From assembly GCF_000430745.1 (NCBI RefSeq), contig NZ_AUMP01000002.1, forward strand, positions 248,001 to 312,000: a DNA stretch of 64,000 bases, read 5' to 3'. The stretch comes from Fictibacillus gelatini DSM 15865. GTDB lineage: Bacteria; Bacillota; Bacilli; Bacillales; Fictibacillaceae. The notes under the pieces were generated by a model, which saw nothing but the letters and a program-made list of their open reading frames with translations, was not told where the DNA came from and made no database searches. Made by a program: the position numbers and the translations under genes. Shown here piece after piece: positions 1 through 8,681 of the stretch (positions are counted from its first letter, which is position 1; every line of letters starts with the position of its first letter).

Positions 1-221
1 TGAAAAACAATGCTGCCTAACTTTTTTCGATGAATGTCGCCATTTTCATCAAGGATCTCTTTCCCAAATGAAGCTACAATTTCATTATATGCGGGCATTC
101 CTTTTTCAACGACCTGTCTCGCGATCACATCCGCATCGACGACGGGGATGCCGTACGATTTAAATATGTTTGATACCGTGCTTTTTCCGCTGGCAATACC
201 GCCTGTTAATCCAATAATCAA
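1..221 (-). CDS. coaE: Dephospho-CoA kinase, 3' end outside window
   Basis: Last step of CoA synthesis in the cytoplasm: ATP-dependent phosphorylation of dephospho-CoA. The visible N-terminal 73 residues begin [15 protein letters not shown], a P-loop (Walker A) typical of CoaE, followed by the VVDADVIAR segment that holds the family's DAD motif. The start is a TTG at 219-221, preceded at good spacing by an AAAAGGGG ribosome binding site; there is no ATG in frame nearby. The gene runs off the left edge, so about two thirds of the protein is missing. It lies 24 bp downstream of ytaF on the same strand, as in Bacillus subtilis (polA-mutM-ytaF-coaE). The family call is secure; the start codon is inferred. 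Confidence 0.93.
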   Translation of the reverse strand, partial: MIIGLTGGIASGKSTVSNIFKSYGIPVVDADVIARQVVEKGMPAYNEIVASFGKEILDENGDIHRKKLGSIVF

Positions 222-245
222 AACTATATCCCCTTTTTCATTTAA

Positions 246-884
246 CTACATTTTCAATAATCCGATGATCATTAATAGTATCCCCGGAAGGATTGTAAGT
301 TTCTTCACCCATTTTACTTTTGAAAAAATAAAGCCAAGACGCATTCCAAATAGGACGAAGATCGAGCTCATGGCCGCTGCAAAAACAGCCGTCCATATCG
401 GAGGAAGGTGAATAAGAGCTGCCCCGATACCTGCTCCGAAAGCGTCAAGAGAAAGCGCCACACCTAATAATACTGCTTCCCATCCATTAATCGAACCTGA
501 TTGATCAAGGTCAGCAATGACAGGTTTTTTTAAAATCTGGATCATAATCCCAAGCTTTTTTATTTCTAATTTTACTATTGTTTTTTCACTTTGTTCAACT
601 TGTTCGTTTTCTTTTTTCGGTTTAAGTACTTGAAATAAAAAGTACGTGCCAATTAAAAATAGAATGAGTCCCCCAAAAACTTCCCCAACTTTTGGCGAAA
701 GAAATTGTTCAATGATATGCCCAAATCCCATCGAGATCAAGAGCGTCGATGCGGAGCAACAAGAAATGATAAGGATTGACTTTATCGGGATTTTAATTCC
801 TTTTATTCCATATGTGAGTCCTACACCAAAACTATCCAGGCTAACGGCTACGGCTAATAACAGCATTGAGATGGAAATCATCAT
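246..884 (-). CDS. ytaF: Sporulation membrane protein YtaF (MntP-like family)
   Basis: A 212-residue polytopic membrane protein of the DUF204/MntP-like fold, called YtaF in spore formers. Two repeated halves are visible: an N-terminal set of helices with AVAVSLDSFGVGLTYGIKG and a C-terminal set with GVALSLDAFGAGIGAAL, each carrying the conserved LD-(S/A)-F-G motif in a helix. A charged cytoplasmic loop rich in K and E (about residues 89-125) links them. The precise transport role of YtaF is not known to me; the related MntP exports manganese. The start ATG is preceded by AAAGGAGC. It sits between mutM and coaE as in B. subtilis. Confidence 0.9.
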   Translation of the reverse strand: MMISISMLLLAVAVSLDSFGVGLTYGIKGIKIPIKSILIISCCSASTLLISMGFGHIIEQFLSPKVGEVFGGLILFLIGTYFLFQVLKPKKENEQVEQSEKTIVKLEIKKLGIMIQILKKPVIADLDQSGSINGWEAVLLGVALSLDAFGAGIGAALIHLPPIWTAVFAAAMSSIFVLFGMRLGFIFSKVKWVKKLTILPGILLMIIGLLKM

Positions 885-951
885 TAAACAAATAGCTCCT
901 TTCTCTACTAACGTTTAGTATTATATGAAAGGAGCCTTTATTCTGTTATTT

Positions 952-1773
952 TCACTTTTGACATTTCGGGCAAAAATGGGTTCCACGTCCTGCTACGACG
1001 GTTTTAGAAATCATGGTGCCGCACTTTTTGCACGGCTCGCCTTTTTTTCCATAAACAAACAGCTCTAGTTGAAACGAACCTTCTTCTCCAACGGAATTCA
1101 CATAGGATCGGATCGTGCTTCCGCCCTTTTCAACAGATTCTTTCAATGTTTCAATAATGTGTTGATGAAGCGTTTTTACTTTTGGCAATGATAATTTATT
1201 TGCATTTGTTTCAGGATGGATGCCCGCTTTAAATAAGGCTTCGTCAACATAAATATTCCCAAGCCCAACGACGATTGATTGGTCGAGAAGGGCGGCTTTA
1301 ATCGATCGATTTGTTTTCGAAAGCCCTTGTTTTAACACATTTACCGTAAACTCATTTGAAAATGGCTCATACCCGAGTTTGGAAAGCGGGGCCTGTCTTT
1401 CCTCTTCCCCGCGAACAAACAAGTGCATCGTTCCAAATTTCCTTACGTCGCGATACCTTAATTCTGTCCCATCCGTAAAGGTAAAAAAGACATGTGTATG
1501 TTTATCAAATTCTTCTTGCGCCTCATATAACCCGTATCTGCCTTCCATCCGCAAATGGGAAACGAGCGTATCTTCATTTAAATGGATTTTCAAAAACTTT
1601 CCTCGGCGTTCGACGAGTTCAATCGTTTGCCCGATAAGACGCAGCTTAAATTCATCAAGGTTTTCGTATTTTATAATATTCGGCCATAAAACTTTAACAT
1701 CAGCGATCGTTTTGCCTCGAATGAGGCGATTCAACGTATTTTTGACATTTTCCACTTCTGGTAATTCCGGCAT
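952..1773 (-). CDS. mutM: Formamidopyrimidine-DNA glycosylase (MutM/Fpg)
   Basis: Bifunctional base-excision repair enzyme that removes 8-oxoguanine and formamidopyrimidines and nicks the abasic site. The 273-residue protein has the diagnostic N-terminus MPELPEVENV, in which Pro2 (after Met removal) is the catalytic nucleophile and Glu3 is essential. It ends in a four-cysteine zinc finger (CKKCG near residue 247 and CPKC at the C-terminus) that binds DNA. The helix-two-turn-helix region contains VVGLGNIYVDE. Length is normal. The start has an AAGGAGGAAG site directly upstream. A terminator-like hairpin sits between polA and this gene, leaving no room for a promoter after it. Confidence 0.97.
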   Translation of the reverse strand: MPELPEVENVKNTLNRLIRGKTIADVKVLWPNIIKYENLDEFKLRLIGQTIELVERRGKFLKIHLNEDTLVSHLRMEGRYGLYEAQEEFDKHTHVFFTFTDGTELRYRDVRKFGTMHLFVRGEEERQAPLSKLGYEPFSNEFTVNVLKQGLSKTNRSIKAALLDQSIVVGLGNIYVDEALFKAGIHPETNANKLSLPKVKTLHQHIIETLKESVEKGGSTIRSYVNSVGEEGSFQLELFVYGKKGEPCKKCGTMISKTVVAGRGTHFCPKCQK

Positions 1774-1790
1774 CTTCCTTCCTCCTTGCC

Positions 1791-1821
1791 AAAAAAATGA
1801 GCGCTACTAGAAAGCAGCGCT
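1791..1821 (-). terminator. Intrinsic terminator-like hairpin between polA and mutM
   Basis: On the minus strand a 9-bp stem (AGCGCTGCT / AGTAGCGCT, one G-U pair, loop TTCT) is followed by a run of seven T within ten bases. It lies 11 bases after the polA stop and its T-run ends about ten bases before the mutM ribosome binding site. It should terminate most polA transcripts, with read-through feeding mutM. Confidence 0.75.
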
Positions 1822-1832
1822 GGTTTCTTTCT

Positions 1833-4469
1833 TTATTTCGCGTCATACCATGTCTTTCCATAATTGATGTCTACCTTTAACGGAACATCGAGCTTAAGTG
1901 CTGATTCCATCACTTCCGGTACAAGCCGTTTCAATAATTTAATCTCGTGTTCGGGAGCTTCAAAAATCAACTCATCGTGCACTTGAAGAAGCATTGTTGC
2001 TTCTACTTTTTCTTCTTTCAACCGTTTATCCATTTCAACCATCGCTTTTTTAATAATGTCCGCAGCCGTTCCCTGGATAGGCGTGTTCATCGCGGTCCGT
2101 TCAGCGAAGCTTCTTAAATTGAAGTTGCGGCTCGTAATTTCCGGTAAATAGCGGCGGCGATGAAGCAATGTTTCTACATATCCATTTTGTTTCGCCTTCT
2201 GTACAATCTCTTCCATATATTGCTTTACACCCGGGAATGTTTTTAAGTAGCGATCAATAAAGTCAGCCGCTTCTTTTCTCGTGATGCCAAGACTTTGCGA
2301 CAATCCATAGTCACTAATACCGTATACGATTCCGAAGTTAACAGCTTTTGCATGCCTGCGCATTTGCGGTGTGACTTCATCTTCACCAACATGAAATACA
2401 TCCATCGCTGTTTTCGTATGAACATCCATTTCTTTCTTAAAGGCTTCCATTAAGTTTTCGTCTTGAGAAATATGCGCCAGCACCCGCAATTCGATTTGGG
2501 AATAATCTGCCGCGAAAATCATCCAATCAGGTTTGGATGGAACGAAGGCCTGTCTGATTTTGCGACCTTCCTCAAGCCTGATCGGGATGTTTTGCAAATT
2601 CGGTTCCGTTGAACTTAATCTTCCTGTTTGCGTCAATGCCTGGTTAAAGCGGGTATGAATTTTTTCCGTATCGTTGTCCACTACTTTCAGCAAGCCTTCA
2701 ATATAAGTTGAGCTCAATTTGCCAAGCTGGCGGTAAACGAGGATTTTGCCAATGATCTCATGCTTGCCTTCGAGTTTTTCAAGTACATCAACCGATGTGG
2801 AGTAGCCCGTCTTCGTTTTTTTAATGACAGGAAGGTTCAATTTTTCAAATAAAATTTCTCCTAATTGTTTCGGCGAGTTAATATTAAACGAAACTCCGGC
2901 CAGCTCATGAATTTCTTTTTCCAATGCATGAAGGCGATCGGTTAACTCGTGGCCCATTTTCTTTAAACGGTCAGTGTCCACTTTTACCCCGGTTGTCTCC
3001 ATATCGCCAAGAACAAGCGATAGCGGCAGTTCGAGGTTGGCAAATAAGTCAAATTGCTCGTTTGCTTTCAGGTTTTTGACAAATTCCTCTTTAAGCTGAT
3101 AGACCGCATTTGCCTTGCGAACGATGTGTTCCTTTAACACTTCTTCTTCCGGTGCTTTCAGCTTTGCCCCTTTTCCGTAGACCGCTTCCTCGCTGTCGAC
3201 ATCCGAAATGCCATGCCTTTTTCCCACGCTGGCAACATCATCGGCGGATTCAGACGGGTTTAATAAGTAAGATGCAATTAAAAGGTCAAATTCGACTCCA
3301 GCTAAAGAAATACCGTTCCAGCCAAGCGCAACGTACGCCCGTTTTGCATCAAACACATATTTTTTTTGCTCCTTATTTTCTGCCCACTCTTTAAACAAGC
3401 CAGACGAGAGGGCAACTTCGGTTGGAATATAAAAATGACCGTTATCATTTACAAGGCCAAACCCAAGAATTTCAGCTTTATGATACGTTTCCGGCATCGT
3501 TTCAACAATGAGGCTAGACGGGGAAATGAACATTTCTTTCGTGCATTTTGTTACCGTTTCAAACGAAAGTTCTTTCTTTTCGCCAGCAGCTTCCGGACCC
3601 GCAGCATCTGTGCCAATCCTCTCAAGTAATGAGTTGAATTCAAGCTCTTTAAACAGCGCCTGCACTTTTTCTGTTTGATACCCTTTATATTCCGAATCGG
3701 CAAGCGTTATAGAAAGAGGCACTTCATGGGTAATCGTTGCAAGCTTTTTACTCATTAGCGCCTGCTCTTTATGTTCCATAAGCTTTTCTTTCAATTTGGC
3801 ACCGGATACTTGATCGATCGATTCAAGGGTTTTCTCAAGCGAACCAAACTGTTTAATAAGCTTTATGGCCGTTTTCTCACCGACACCGGGAACACCCGGA
3901 ATATTGTCGGACGGATCACCCATCAGTCCTTTCATATCAATAATTTGTTCCGGTGTTAAACCGTATCGTTCATCAACTTGCTTCACATCATATGTCTCGA
4001 CTTCAGAGATCCCTTTTCGGGTTAATGCGACTTTCACATGGTCCGTCACGAGTTGAAGAAGGTCTTTATCCCCTGTGAAAACCTTAACTTCCCAATTGTC
4101 TTTTTCCGCTTGTGTTGAAAGTGTTCCGATAATGTCATCCGCTTCATAGTTATCAAGTTCGTACCGTGTAATCCCAAACGAATCTAATAGCTCTCGAATG
4201 AACGGGAATTGCTCAGATAATTCCGGCGGCGTTTTTTGCCTCCCTCCTTTATAATCGCTAAATGTTTTGTGGCGGAATGTTGTTTTCCCCGCGTCAAAGG
4301 CAACAACAATATGGGTCGGCATTTCTTCTTCTAATATTTTCAAAAGCATCGTCGTAAATCCGTACACTGCATTCGTATATACGCCTTTGTTGTTATTCAG
4401 CAAAGGAAGGGCAAAAAATGCCCGGTAGGCGATACTGTTCCCGTCAATTAATATTAATTTATTTGCCAA
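1833..4469 (-). CDS. polA: DNA polymerase I
   Basis: Repair and Okazaki-fragment-processing polymerase, 878 residues. N-terminal 5'-3' exonuclease/flap domain (about 1-290, with LILIDGNSIAYRAFFA, GDPSDNIPGVPGVGEKTA). The middle domain (about 300-465) has the 3'-5' exonuclease fold, but the Exo I acidic DxE is not present (LIVETMPETYHK), so proofreading is probably lost, as is known for Bacillus Pol I. The C-terminal polymerase domain has motif A (AADYSQIELRVLAHIS), motif B (RRHAKAVNFGIVYG) and motif C (LLQVHDELIFE). The start is TTG at 4467-4469; a GGGGG element ten bases upstream may be its ribosome binding site and could be sequestered in a long hairpin. phoR precedes it. Confidence 0.97.
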   Translation of the reverse strand: MANKLILIDGNSIAYRAFFALPLLNNNKGVYTNAVYGFTTMLLKILEEEMPTHIVVAFDAGKTTFRHKTFSDYKGGRQKTPPELSEQFPFIRELLDSFGITRYELDNYEADDIIGTLSTQAEKDNWEVKVFTGDKDLLQLVTDHVKVALTRKGISEVETYDVKQVDERYGLTPEQIIDMKGLMGDPSDNIPGVPGVGEKTAIKLIKQFGSLEKTLESIDQVSGAKLKEKLMEHKEQALMSKKLATITHEVPLSITLADSEYKGYQTEKVQALFKELEFNSLLERIGTDAAGPEAAGEKKELSFETVTKCTKEMFISPSSLIVETMPETYHKAEILGFGLVNDNGHFYIPTEVALSSGLFKEWAENKEQKKYVFDAKRAYVALGWNGISLAGVEFDLLIASYLLNPSESADDVASVGKRHGISDVDSEEAVYGKGAKLKAPEEEVLKEHIVRKANAVYQLKEEFVKNLKANEQFDLFANLELPLSLVLGDMETTGVKVDTDRLKKMGHELTDRLHALEKEIHELAGVSFNINSPKQLGEILFEKLNLPVIKKTKTGYSTSVDVLEKLEGKHEIIGKILVYRQLGKLSSTYIEGLLKVVDNDTEKIHTRFNQALTQTGRLSSTEPNLQNIPIRLEEGRKIRQAFVPSKPDWMIFAADYSQIELRVLAHISQDENLMEAFKKEMDVHTKTAMDVFHVGEDEVTPQMRRHAKAVNFGIVYGISDYGLSQSLGITRKEAADFIDRYLKTFPGVKQYMEEIVQKAKQNGYVETLLHRRRYLPEITSRNFNLRSFAERTAMNTPIQGTAADIIKKAMVEMDKRLKEEKVEATMLLQVHDELIFEAPEHEIKLLKRLVPEVMESALKLDVPLKVDINYGKTWYDAK

Positions 4470-4479
4470 AATAAAAAAA

Positions 4480-4555
4480 CCCCCAAGTCCTTATTTTCCT
4501 TTCTCCATTGTACCATTTACAAGTGAAAAGGGAAAATAAGTTCATTATCAGGGGG
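4480..4555 (-). terminator. Long two-part hairpin between phoR and polA with possible promoter in its loop
   Basis: On the minus strand CCCCC (4555-4551) can pair with GGGGG (4484-4480), and CTTATTTTCC (4540-4531) with GGAAAATAAG (4499-4490). A run of seven T (4479-4473) follows, right before the polA TTG start. It looks like a phoR terminator with a 31-base apical loop. The loop holds TGGTACAAT (about 4507-4515), an extended -10 promoter motif that could start polA transcription. The pairing is read by eye; function is inferred. Confidence 0.5.
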
Positions 4556-4562
4556 ACATCTA

Positions 4563-6299
4563 TTAACTTTTTCTCTTTTTGTTAAACGTAATGGTAAACG
4601 TAGAACCTTCGCCGGGCTTGCTCTTTACATCAATTCGGCCATGATGGGCTTCGATCAAGTGCTTGACAATAGCAAGGCCAAGTCCTGTACCGCCGGAATT
4701 TCGGCTCCGGGCTTTATCAACCCGATAAAAACGCTCAAAAATGCGGGGGATTTCTTCTTCTTTAATCCCGATTCCCGTATCTTTTACGTAAAATTTCACC
4801 GTCTCTTTTTCTTCTTTTAAACCGACTGTCACTTTTCCGCCTTTTGAGGTATAAACAAGAGCATTATTAATTAAATTGATAAATACTTGCTTGAGACGTG
4901 ACGAATCTCCTTCAATGATTGCATCTCCTTCAGTCACAACATTTAACTCGATTTCTTTTTCTCTCGCTTTTGGTTCAAGCATGACGACGACTTCGTTTAC
5001 AATAGAGACGATGTCAGTTTCCTCCCAATTTAGTGAGAAATTTTGTTCAATCTTGGACAGTTCCAGTAAATCTTGAATCAATTCTTGCAAGCGTTCACTT
5101 TCACGCCAAATAATTTTCAAAAATTCAGTGCGGACTTCAGGATTTTCCGCCGCTCCATCGAGCAATGTTTCAGCAAATCCTTTTAATGAAGTGACTGGCG
5201 TTTTTAATTCATGCGACACGTTTGCAACGAAGTCTTTGCGCATTTGTTCCAGCTTCTTTAACTCCGTAATATCATGAAAGACGAGGACAATTCCTGTTAG
5301 TTTTTCATGGCTGTCAAGGACCGGGGCGCTATAAACGTCAAAATGCTTCCGGACAATCCGTATTGGCAATACGACCTGTTTTCGGACATTGCTTTCAACA
5401 ATAAACGTTTCTTCCACAAGTTCCTTTATTTCCTGGTAAGGGAAAACTTTTTCAAATAATTGGCCAGTCCAATCTTCCGTTTGAAATATCTCTTTAAAGG
5501 CGCGGTTCACTAAATTTACATACCCATTCGCATCAATTAAAATCAATCCGCTCCCCATATTTTCAATCAACGTCGTTAACCGGTTTTGTTGCGATTCATA
5601 GCTTTGTGTCATTTGATCCAGGTTTCGGGCAAGGACATTGAGCGAATGATTTAACTCGCCAATATCTTTTTCCTTGAATTCATATGCTCTCGCTTTGAAG
5701 TTTCCTTTTGCCAATTCCTTCGCGGTTAAGACCGCATCCGTTACCGGTTTCACAAGCCGGTTAATCACACGTATGGATATGATCAGAACGAGAACGAAAC
5801 ATAGCAAAAAGCCAACGGACATCGTTTGCCAGATGGAATGTTCAGCAGCTTCTGCGACATGAATTGGGATAATGAGCTGCATATAACCTTGCATGCGGTC
5901 ATCACCCGATTGTTTAATCGGCAGTGTATAAAATACATTTCCTGCTTTTTTCGTCTTATACACTTTTGAATTTTCCAGTTTCTCATCGGCATAAAGCGGA
6001 TATTCAGAAACGTTGATCTTTTTCCTGCCGGAAGATACGAGCACGTTTCCTGCAGGGGATAAATAAACGACGCTTCCTTTCAAATCTTCCTCCGCTTTTG
6101 TAATTTGATTGGCCAGAAGTGCGGTATTTTCCGATTTCGCCGCCAGTGCTAACAGATTGAGCTCTCCTTCATAGAAATGTTCCCGCTTTTCTTTCACCAT
6201 ATGGTGCATACTATTACCAACAAGAATCGCAAGAAGCATGGAAACGAGCATAATGCCGATTAAGAAAAAAGAGAGCACTCGATTCCGAAGATCATACAT
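4563..6299 (-). CDS. phoR: Phosphate-sensing histidine kinase PhoR
   Basis: Membrane sensor kinase for the Pho two-component system; phosphorylates PhoP when phosphate is scarce. Of 578 residues: TM1 about 8-28, extracytoplasmic domain about 30-158, TM2 about 160-178, HAMP about 180-235, PAS about 240-350, HisKA with FVANVSHELKTP (phosphoacceptor His363), then HATPase with the N box (INLINNALVYT), G1 (KDTGIGIKEEEIPRIFERFY) and G2 (GGTGLGLAIVKHL). Its ATG overlaps the phoP stop by one base (TAATG), so translation is probably coupled. It lies directly beside pstSCAB-phoU, which fits PhoR being controlled through Pst/PhoU, though B. subtilis PhoR also responds to wall teichoic acid metabolism. 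Confidence 0.96.
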   Translation of the reverse strand: MYDLRNRVLSFFLIGIMLVSMLLAILVGNSMHHMVKEKREHFYEGELNLLALAAKSENTALLANQITKAEEDLKGSVVYLSPAGNVLVSSGRKKINVSEYPLYADEKLENSKVYKTKKAGNVFYTLPIKQSGDDRMQGYMQLIIPIHVAEAAEHSIWQTMSVGFLLCFVLVLIISIRVINRLVKPVTDAVLTAKELAKGNFKARAYEFKEKDIGELNHSLNVLARNLDQMTQSYESQQNRLTTLIENMGSGLILIDANGYVNLVNRAFKEIFQTEDWTGQLFEKVFPYQEIKELVEETFIVESNVRKQVVLPIRIVRKHFDVYSAPVLDSHEKLTGIVLVFHDITELKKLEQMRKDFVANVSHELKTPVTSLKGFAETLLDGAAENPEVRTEFLKIIWRESERLQELIQDLLELSKIEQNFSLNWEETDIVSIVNEVVVMLEPKAREKEIELNVVTEGDAIIEGDSSRLKQVFINLINNALVYTSKGGKVTVGLKEEKETVKFYVKDTGIGIKEEEIPRIFERFYRVDKARSRNSGGTGLGLAIVKHLIEAHHGRIDVKSKPGEGSTFTITFNKKRKS

Positions 6300-7012
6300 T
6301 ATTTCGGTTCCTCTAACTTATAGCCAAGTCCCCTGACCGTTTTAATATACATTGGCTTTCGGGTATTCGTTTCAATTTTATCCCTTAAATGGCTAATATG
6401 AACGTCGACTATTCGCGTATCCCCGACGAAATCATAGTTCCAGACCGATGATAAGAGCTGTTCCCGTGTTAATACCCGCTTTTTATTGCGCGCTAAATAT
6501 ACGAGCAGTTCAAATTCTTTCGGTGTTAATTCAAGCTCTTTCCCTTTATAAAAAGCTTCATAGTTATCCGGGAAAATTTCAACTTCGCCAATTACAATCT
6601 TTTCATGTTCTGCATGCTTTGGAGCCGCTTGTTCACCGGGAATTTGAGTCATTCTCCGAAGGATCGCTTTTACCCGTGCAAGCACTTCACGTGGACTAAA
6701 AGGTTTGGTCATATAATCATCCGCACCAAGTTCTAATCCTAATATTTTATCTAATTCATCATCTTTTGCTGTTAGCATTAAGATGGGGACAAAAATATGC
6801 TTTTGACGGAGCTGCTTACAAACTTCCATTCCGTCCATCTCTGGAAGCATAAGGTCGAGAATGATCAAATCAGGTTTTTCCATTTCCGCAAGGCTTAAAC
6901 CTTCCTTGCCATCGGAGGCAGTGATTACTTCAAACCCCGCTTGTTCCAGGTTGAATTTCAGCAATGTTGCGATTGATTGTTCATCTTCTACTACCATAAT
7001 TTTTTGGCTCAT
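6299..7012 (-). CDS. phoP: Phosphate response regulator PhoP
   Basis: OmpR/PhoB-class DNA-binding response regulator, 237 residues, normal length. The receiver domain (1-120) has the acidic pair E9/D10, phosphoacceptor Asp53 in LIILDLMLPEMDG, the Thr of MLTAKD and the Lys of DDYMTKPFSP. The C-terminal winged helix (about 140-235) has ELTPKEFELLVYLARN and DTRIVDVHISHLRDKIE. PhoP-P binds TT(A/C/T)A(C/T)A repeats; four such repeats occur upstream of pstS in this window. The gene has its own sigma-A-like promoter at 7053-7081 and a GGATGGGAA ribosome binding site. It is co-transcribed with phoR. Confidence 0.97.
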   Translation of the reverse strand: MSQKIMVVEDEQSIATLLKFNLEQAGFEVITASDGKEGLSLAEMEKPDLIILDLMLPEMDGMEVCKQLRQKHIFVPILMLTAKDDELDKILGLELGADDYMTKPFSPREVLARVKAILRRMTQIPGEQAAPKHAEHEKIVIGEVEIFPDNYEAFYKGKELELTPKEFELLVYLARNKKRVLTREQLLSSVWNYDFVGDTRIVDVHISHLRDKIETNTRKPMYIKTVRGLGYKLEEPK

Positions 7013-7052
7013 TCATTTCCCATCCTTTTATCAAAAAACTATTTTTTCGTAT

Positions 7053-7081
7053 ATCATACTATAGCGAATGTTTAAAGTGAA
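7053..7081 (-). promoter_or_regulatory. Sigma-A-type promoter of phoPR
   Basis: Read on the minus strand: -35 TTCACT (7081-7076), exact 17-bp spacer, -10 TATGAT (7058-7053). It lies between phoU and phoP, about 40 bases before the phoP start. No clear set of 11-bp-spaced Pho boxes is visible here, unlike upstream of pstS. Confidence 0.65.
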
Positions 7082-7097
7082 CAAGCCGCGGCTTTTT

Positions 7098-7757
7098 CTA
7101 CTCATTTAAGCCATATCTCTTTCCTTTTACGAGATAAATGACGCTTTCGGCAATATTTGTCGCATGATCTGCAGTACGTTCAATATACCGGCATATAAAT
7201 GAAAGCTGAGTGATCTGCGGGACTAATTCCGTATTTTTTGTCATGATCGTAAGAAGTTCATGAATGGTTTTGCCATACATTTCATCGACCTGATCATCAA
7301 TATCAGCCAGACGTTTCGCAAGCACGACGTCTTCATTATAGTAAGCAGTGATCGCATCCGACAGCATTTGTATCGCCAAATCCGCCATAATAGCAATCTC
7401 TTCAAGCGGCTTAATCCGTTCTGTTTTCCCGATACGAATCGTCGATTTTGCAATATTGACGGCAAAATCAGCCATTCTTTCGACATCCGAAGAAATTTTA
7501 ATCGCCGAAATGATTTTTCTTAAATCTGAAGCTACAGGCGCTTGTTTAGCAATTAATAGGATGGCCGTATCATTAATTTCTTCTTCAAGATGATTAATGC
7601 GCTGATCATTCTCAATGATTTCAAGCGCCAGGTCAAAGTCTTGAAAATTCAACACCTGGATTGAATCTCTTAATGCCTTTTCAGCCAGCTTTCCTAATTC
7701 TACTATCGAGTTTTTCAAGTCATCCAATTGCGTTTGGAAATTTTCACGAACAACCAT
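7098..7757 (-). CDS. phoU: Phosphate signalling protein PhoU
   Basis: Peripheral cytoplasmic regulator of the Pst transporter and the Pho kinase; 219 residues made of two three-helix bundles. The repeated PhoU signatures are visible: EEEINDTAILLIAKQAPVAS followed by DLRKIISAIKISSDVERMAD in the first half, and a related IERTADHATNIAES in the second, containing the conserved (E/D)RxAD metal-binding residues. The start ATG follows AGGAGC. It lies 35 bp downstream of pstB and upstream of phoP, so it closes the pst operon. B. subtilis lacks a phoU in its pst operon as far as I recall, so this arrangement resembles that of many other bacteria. Confidence 0.95.
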   Translation of the reverse strand: MVVRENFQTQLDDLKNSIVELGKLAEKALRDSIQVLNFQDFDLALEIIENDQRINHLEEEINDTAILLIAKQAPVASDLRKIISAIKISSDVERMADFAVNIAKSTIRIGKTERIKPLEEIAIMADLAIQMLSDAITAYYNEDVVLAKRLADIDDQVDEMYGKTIHELLTIMTKNTELVPQITQLSFICRYIERTADHATNIAESVIYLVKGKRYGLNE

Positions 7758-7792
7758 GTTTTTAAGCTCCTATCCTTTGTAGTTTCTATTTT

Positions 7793-8659
7793 TTATCCGA
7801 AACGTCCGGTTATATAATCTTCCGTCCGTTTATCAGATGGCGTAGAGAACAACGTGCCCGTATCGCGAAACTCAATTACTTCCCCATTTAAAAAGAAGGC
7901 GGTTTTATCCGATATTCTTGCTGCTTGCTGCATATTGTGCGTCACAATGACAATACTGTAATTTTTCTTAAGTTCTTGTATAAGTTCCTCGACTTTTAAT
8001 GTTGAGATAGGGTCAAGGGCAGAAGTCGGTTCGTCCATTAAAATGACGTCCGGTTCCACCGCCAGGCATCGGGCGATACATAGTCGCTGTTGCTGCCCTC
8101 CTGATAGCCCAACCGCATTTTCGTGAAGTCGATCCTTTACCTCATCCCAGATGGCAGCCTGGCGAAGACTTTTTTCCACAACTTCATCCAATACTTTTTT
8201 ATTTTTTATGCCATGGATTTTTGGTCCATAGGCGATATTTTCATAAATTGATTTTGGAAACGGGTTAGGTCTTTGAAATACCATTCCGACCTCTGTCCTC
8301 AATTCCTCAACATTATACTTTGAGTCAAAAATATTGCGTCCGCGATACAAGATTTCTCCAGACATGCGAACGGATGGCACCATCTCCACCATTCGGTTTA
8401 ACGTTTTAATAAAGGTCGATTTCCCACAGCCGGACGGCCCGATGATTGCTGTCACTTGTTTTTCAGGAATCGTAAACTGGATATCTTTTAATGCATGGTC
8501 CTGTCCGTACCATAAATTAAGCTCGTTAATTTTAAAAACCGCAGGCAGTTCCTCCGTTGTATTCGCTTGTTCAAGTTTTATTGAATGGACAGCCTGTCTC
8601 CCCTCATTTTCTGATTCAGTTACTTTATCAAGCGGCTTACGATTAATCGTAATTTCCAT
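7793..8659 (-). CDS. pstB: Phosphate ABC transporter ATPase PstB
   Basis: ATPase subunit of the high-affinity phosphate importer PstSCAB. The 288-residue protein has Walker [10 protein letters not shown], the Q-loop in [12 protein letters not shown], signature LSGGQQQR, Walker B VILMDEP and the H-loop in [11 protein letters not shown]. About 40 residues precede the usual PstB start, giving a slightly long N-terminus. An upstream ATG nine bases earlier directly abuts GAGGAGG, so the ATG at 8657-8659 (nine bases from that site) is preferred. It follows pstA by 22 bp and precedes phoU. Confidence 0.96.
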   Translation of the reverse strand: MEITINRKPLDKVTESENEGRQAVHSIKLEQANTTEELPAVFKINELNLWYGQDHALKDIQFTIPEKQVTAIIGPSGCGKSTFIKTLNRMVEMVPSVRMSGEILYRGRNIFDSKYNVEELRTEVGMVFQRPNPFPKSIYENIAYGPKIHGIKNKKVLDEVVEKSLRQAAIWDEVKDRLHENAVGLSGGQQQRLCIARCLAVEPDVILMDEPTSALDPISTLKVEELIQELKKNYSIVIVTHNMQQAARISDKTAFFLNGEVIEFRDTGTLFSTPSDKRTEDYITGRFG

Positions 8660-8681
8660 TTTGTTCATCCTCCTCGTAATT

